DNA of 64,000 nt from the NCBI RefSeq assembly GCF_000001735.4, contig NC_003074.8:16003261-16067260 (forward strand), in the 5' to 3' direction. A program made the position numbers and the translations under genes. Below, one piece after another: positions 60,870 to 64,000 of the stretch. The notes beneath the pieces are model-generated. The model did no database searches. It was not told where the DNA came from and was given only the letters and a program-made list of their open reading frames with translations. Position 1 is the first letter of the stretch, and each line of letters begins with the position of its first letter. The DNA is from Arabidopsis thaliana. Its lineage: Eukaryota; Streptophyta; Magnoliopsida; Brassicales; Brassicaceae.

Positions 60870-63647
60870 CTTAATATACATTCTTTACTCCGAGGATTAT
60901 TGATAATTCATTTCTATTTATCTTTTTCACCAGCTGTATACATTCTCCCCCTTATGTTGGAATAGCTGACTATATAATATGATAGTCTTCAAAACGAGCG
61001 GTATATAAATTCTTCTAGAATAAATTAGTTATCATTCATATCCAACATGTATTCTTATCCTCCTTTGAGGGTTCATCTCTGCGTGCTGTGGTGGAGCACT
61101 TTTCACATTCAAAGCTTTTAGATGAAAACTATTTGGTTTCTGACCCAAAACCAATAATAATGGGGAAAACTATTAATTATTCATTGGCTTGATGCGTATC
61201 GATGTTACTAAACCATTTTGTGTATGAACATGAATTTCAAAATGTTAAACACTTATCCCAACGGATATCCAATAATGGTTATTATAAATAAACACTGAAA
61301 TACTCTTGTACTTTAATCAAGAAAGTAATCTCGCAAACTTTATGTTGCGGGTTTATAACAAGGATAAATATGACCTTCTTGTCGATGCAACAATCGAGTC
61401 AATGCGTCCATTGAATCGATGCATCTTTTATAACCATTAGGTATCTAAATGTCATATAGTGAGTGATCAACCCATAATCATCTCCTTGTATATACTTACG
61501 AATAGATAAAGTCCAAATTACTTATACTGGTAAAAATCACATTATCATATTGCTTTCTGAGCAAGTAACATTTGATAAATCATTAAGGAGAATCTTCTGG
61601 TTTTTCACCTAATGTCCACATAATTCTCAATACTTTCACATCATCATTAAACCAGGATGACCAATCCGGTTAAGCCAAATATACTCTTGAAACTTTTAAT
61701 TCTTTTAAAACTTCTAGTTCTTTCAAAACTTCTAATTTACTTTTCATTGCTTATCAGTTACTCCCTTAATTAGATCTTATAATCAAAATTACTTCCATGT
61801 ATTTTAATAATCAATCATATGTTAATAAAACAATAACGAGATAATAATTAAAATTTTAGATTCTAATATAAACGATACTAAATTTAATTTGACTAGCTAT
61901 GTAAGATCTTATATTCACTTCAGAATATGAGTATTACTTATCATCAATAACTCATATAAATTTCTTTCAAATATTGTGTCTACAGGACAACGATACTTGC
62001 GTAAAAGTTTAATCGTCTGTTTTACCATCTCCGCATCAGAGATATTCTCTTAACAATGTGAGTTATATTCAAAAAGAGACTTCAAGTCTTGAAGTTTTAG
62101 TAATAACTAATTATAATTTATTTTATCTAATAACACATTCATATAAGAATTGCTTCATACAACTTTTAGATCTTTAGTAGTCAAAGATTGAACATAATCT
62201 TCTGGATATGTCACTTATTATCCATTCATTACTTCTCCTTCTCGAGATGATGAAACTTCAAGTTCATCCATCTCGTATTGAATTCCACTCTAGAATCATA
62301 ATGTATTTATATCTCATCATATTAACTTTGAGATTTGGAGAACTATACCGCATCGATAATTTTAATTTTGTATTCCCATAGAAAACAATGTATATGCTCT
62401 TCTAGAGTCTTTTAATAAGATTTTATACTACTTGATATACTAGATTATTTCATCGTTAGAATTTTTTTTTTTTTTTTTTTTTTTTCTCAACTTCTGATGA
62501 TAATTTAAGTTCTTGAAAAAAAAACTTTGACCATCAAAAATATGATATCTTCTTAAGATACATTAAACTAGTCATTCATGAAAATTTCTATAAGTGATTA
62601 TACCTTTAAATTAAGTTATTTATCAATCAATTTATTTTATAAAATAATCAAGTATTATATACTAATACAATTTTAATGCAATATTGTAAAACCAATCAGA
62701 ATAAAACTATTTTGTGCAAAATCTGGATTTTACATATATCTTGAAAAAACTTTTATTTAGGGTAATATGAATGCGTGCAAGATTTGGGTAAAATGATTTC
62801 GTGCAAAATTAGGGCAAAACCATGAACAATTTTTTTTTTTTTTTTTATTTAGATACCACAAAGATTTAGAGAAAAAAATCTTATAAAAAGAAAAATTATC
62901 TTGGAACGTTTTTAGTAAAAATAATAATAACACAATCAAATATATGAAAATCTTATAAAAAGATTTAGATAATAATAACACAAAGATTTAGATATATGGA
63001 ATCTTATAAAAAAAAAATTATTTTGCAACATTTTTAGTAAAAATAATAATAACACAATCAAATATATGGAAATCAAATATTTAATATGGAAAAGTCAATA
63101 TCTAAAAGTGATAAGATATGTATAACGTTTTAATCAAAAGAGTTAAATAAGGGATATCATATCAATCATAAATGGATTTTAGACAATATAATATTTATAA
63201 AATGATATTGAATATAGATGCAACTATTCAAAACTGGAATGCTAAAACATTAATACATGCTTGCATCACCCACCACCGGGGTATGAATAGTTACAAAATT
63301 AGTTATATAATTATAAAATTGGTAATTTATATATTCAATATTGTAATAGTAAATCACAAAAATTAACAATTAACAAGCATGATTCTCTTCTTTAACGATT
63401 TTCTTTGTAGAATCATTGAATCATGCGATAGTAATTATAGAAACAAATGATAAGCATGATTCTCTTCTTTATTGAATCATTGAAAACATGCTTTTACCGA
63501 TCTATACTATAATCATCGATCGGCTCATATTGTTTTGTTTCAATAATAGAAAATAAGTACTATGAACCATGAGTCGATAAATAAACATGGTTCTTAAAAA
63601 AAAATGTAAGAATCTCTATATCTACCTTTTAGAGCGTGCTGATAACG
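60870..63647 (-). pseudogene. Copia right arm: primer-binding side and decayed gag/GAG-pre-integrase
   Basis: Around 61640-61690 the minus strand reads RIGHPGLMMM, the LGHPG-type GAG-pre-integrase motif of copia pol, with stops nearby. Next to the right LTR (63633-63647) the minus strand reads CGTTATCAGCACGC, a partial match to the initiator-Met primer-binding site (TATCAG core). The rest is AT-rich, with several T/A homopolymers (62462-62485, 62829-62846) and a duplicated 62900-63070 segment (AACACAATCAAATATATG twice). Confidence 0.75.
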
Positions 63648-63809
63648 TGTTATAAACAGAGAAAGAGATAGAAGATATGAGTGTATTATTCCATTGAGAT
63701 AAAGGGTTCTTTATATAGGAGTACAAGGAAAGGGTAAAACCCTAGAAACATCTAGATGATGGGCTTAGATGATGGGCCTTATAATGGGCATCCATTTTTA
63801 TTCATAACA
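63648..63809 (-). repeat. Copia 5' LTR (right)
   Basis: 162 bp, matching the left LTR except at two positions (AGAAGATAT for AGAAGAAAT; CATTTTT for CATCTTT). It is followed by the CATGC duplication. The primer-binding-like sequence on its inner side makes this the 5' LTR of a minus-strand element. Confidence 0.9.
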
Positions 63810-63814
63810 CATGC

Positions 63815-64000
63815 ATATCTTTTTTTGTTTGTTAATTAGTTACAAATACGAGGAATTACCGATCGAGACCCTTATATCGATTCGCTGGGATATAAGATCC
63901 CTTCTAACCAAGAATCAAACTATGGGTCAATCTTCTCGCTCCCAACAAAGAGTCTCACAACCACTAGACCAATGTTTAGTTAGTAGAGCCAACACATTAT
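63815..64000. other. Flank beyond the copia element
   Basis: Contains GATCCCTTCTAACCAAGAAT and CCACTAGACCAATG, which resemble repeat-derived DNA, but I cannot assign it. Before the insertion it would have been contiguous with the DNA ending at 35770. Confidence 0.4.

Larger units (their letters stand above)
35766..63814 (-). mobile_element. Footprint of one Ty1/copia retrotransposon split by an internal 23-kb block
   Basis: LTRs at 35771-35932 and 63648-63809 are both 162 bp, in the same orientation, and differ at only two positions by my reading. Both begin TGTTATAAAC and end TTCATAACA. The outer 5 bases are CATGC on both sides (35766-35770, 63810-63814), the target duplication expected from one copia insertion. 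The element reads on the minus strand. The polypurine tract abuts the left LTR, and RNase H follows inward. The primer-binding region abuts the right LTR, with GAG-pre-integrase remnants inward. Arms plus LTRs total about 5.1 kb, a normal copia size. The interior 37906-60869 is not copia. Confidence 0.85.

Noticed and set aside
1..64000. tRNA, rRNA or CRISPR-like arrays
   Set aside because: I looked for cloverleaf B-box type sequences and regularly spaced repeats and saw none; the tandem repeats present are explained above.

Overview
The window is plant nuclear DNA from a crucifer, almost certainly Arabidopsis thaliana or a very close relative. It is AT-rich and transposon-rich, its genes have many short GT-AG introns, and the order of recognisable genes (nicalin, CEF/SEC24-like, NAC061, OXA2b-type insertase, LEA_2 protein, RPP1-type TIR-NBS-LRR) is the order I remember for A. 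thaliana chromosome 3, At3g44330 to At3g44400. Conceptual splicing gives proteins of 565, 1096, 241, 566, 186 and 1007 residues. The species call rests on remembered gene order and lengths, not on a search.

Layout. 1-3400: gene-free, with a degenerate fold-back of GGTTCGG-type low-complexity DNA. 3494-7411 (+) nicalin and 8663-16613 (-) a SEC24-type COPII coat protein, converging on a gap that holds a 251-bp TG...CA repeat. 19576-21227 (-) NAC061. 21.3-27.2 kb: long AT-rich gene-free stretch. 27255-31887 (-) a mitochondrial OXA/YidC-type insertase with TPR repeats. 32994-33554 (-) a small LEA_2 protein. 34934-35275 (-) a frameshifted F-box/DUF295 remnant.

The most notable architecture is 35766-63814. 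Two 162-bp LTRs of one Ty1/copia element lie 28 kb apart in the same orientation. Both outer edges carry the same 5-bp duplication, CATGC, so they look like the ends of one insertion. The left arm (about 2.0 kb) keeps the polypurine tract and the RNase H end of pol. The right arm (about 2.8 kb) keeps the primer-binding side and a decayed GAG-pre-integrase segment. Arms plus LTRs total about 5.1 kb, a normal copia length. Between the arms are two about 2.36-kb direct repeats (37906-40277 and 58509-60869), and between those an 18-kb block. The block holds a complete RPP1-type TIR-NBS-LRR gene (43071-46408), a truncated second one (51811-52561), fragments of a HDA9/HDA10/HDA17-like histone deacetylase and of a low-molecular-weight tyrosine phosphatase, LINE pieces, a Harbinger-like MITE and tandemly duplicated DNA. 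In effect a resistance-gene block sits inside a retrotransposon footprint.

The left-hand genes are conserved housekeeping or regulatory genes: ER membrane-complex factor, ER-to-Golgi coat, transcription factor, mitochondrial insertase, stress protein. They are unrelated in function and individually transcribed. The right-hand half is accessory: immune receptor, gene debris and mobile DNA.
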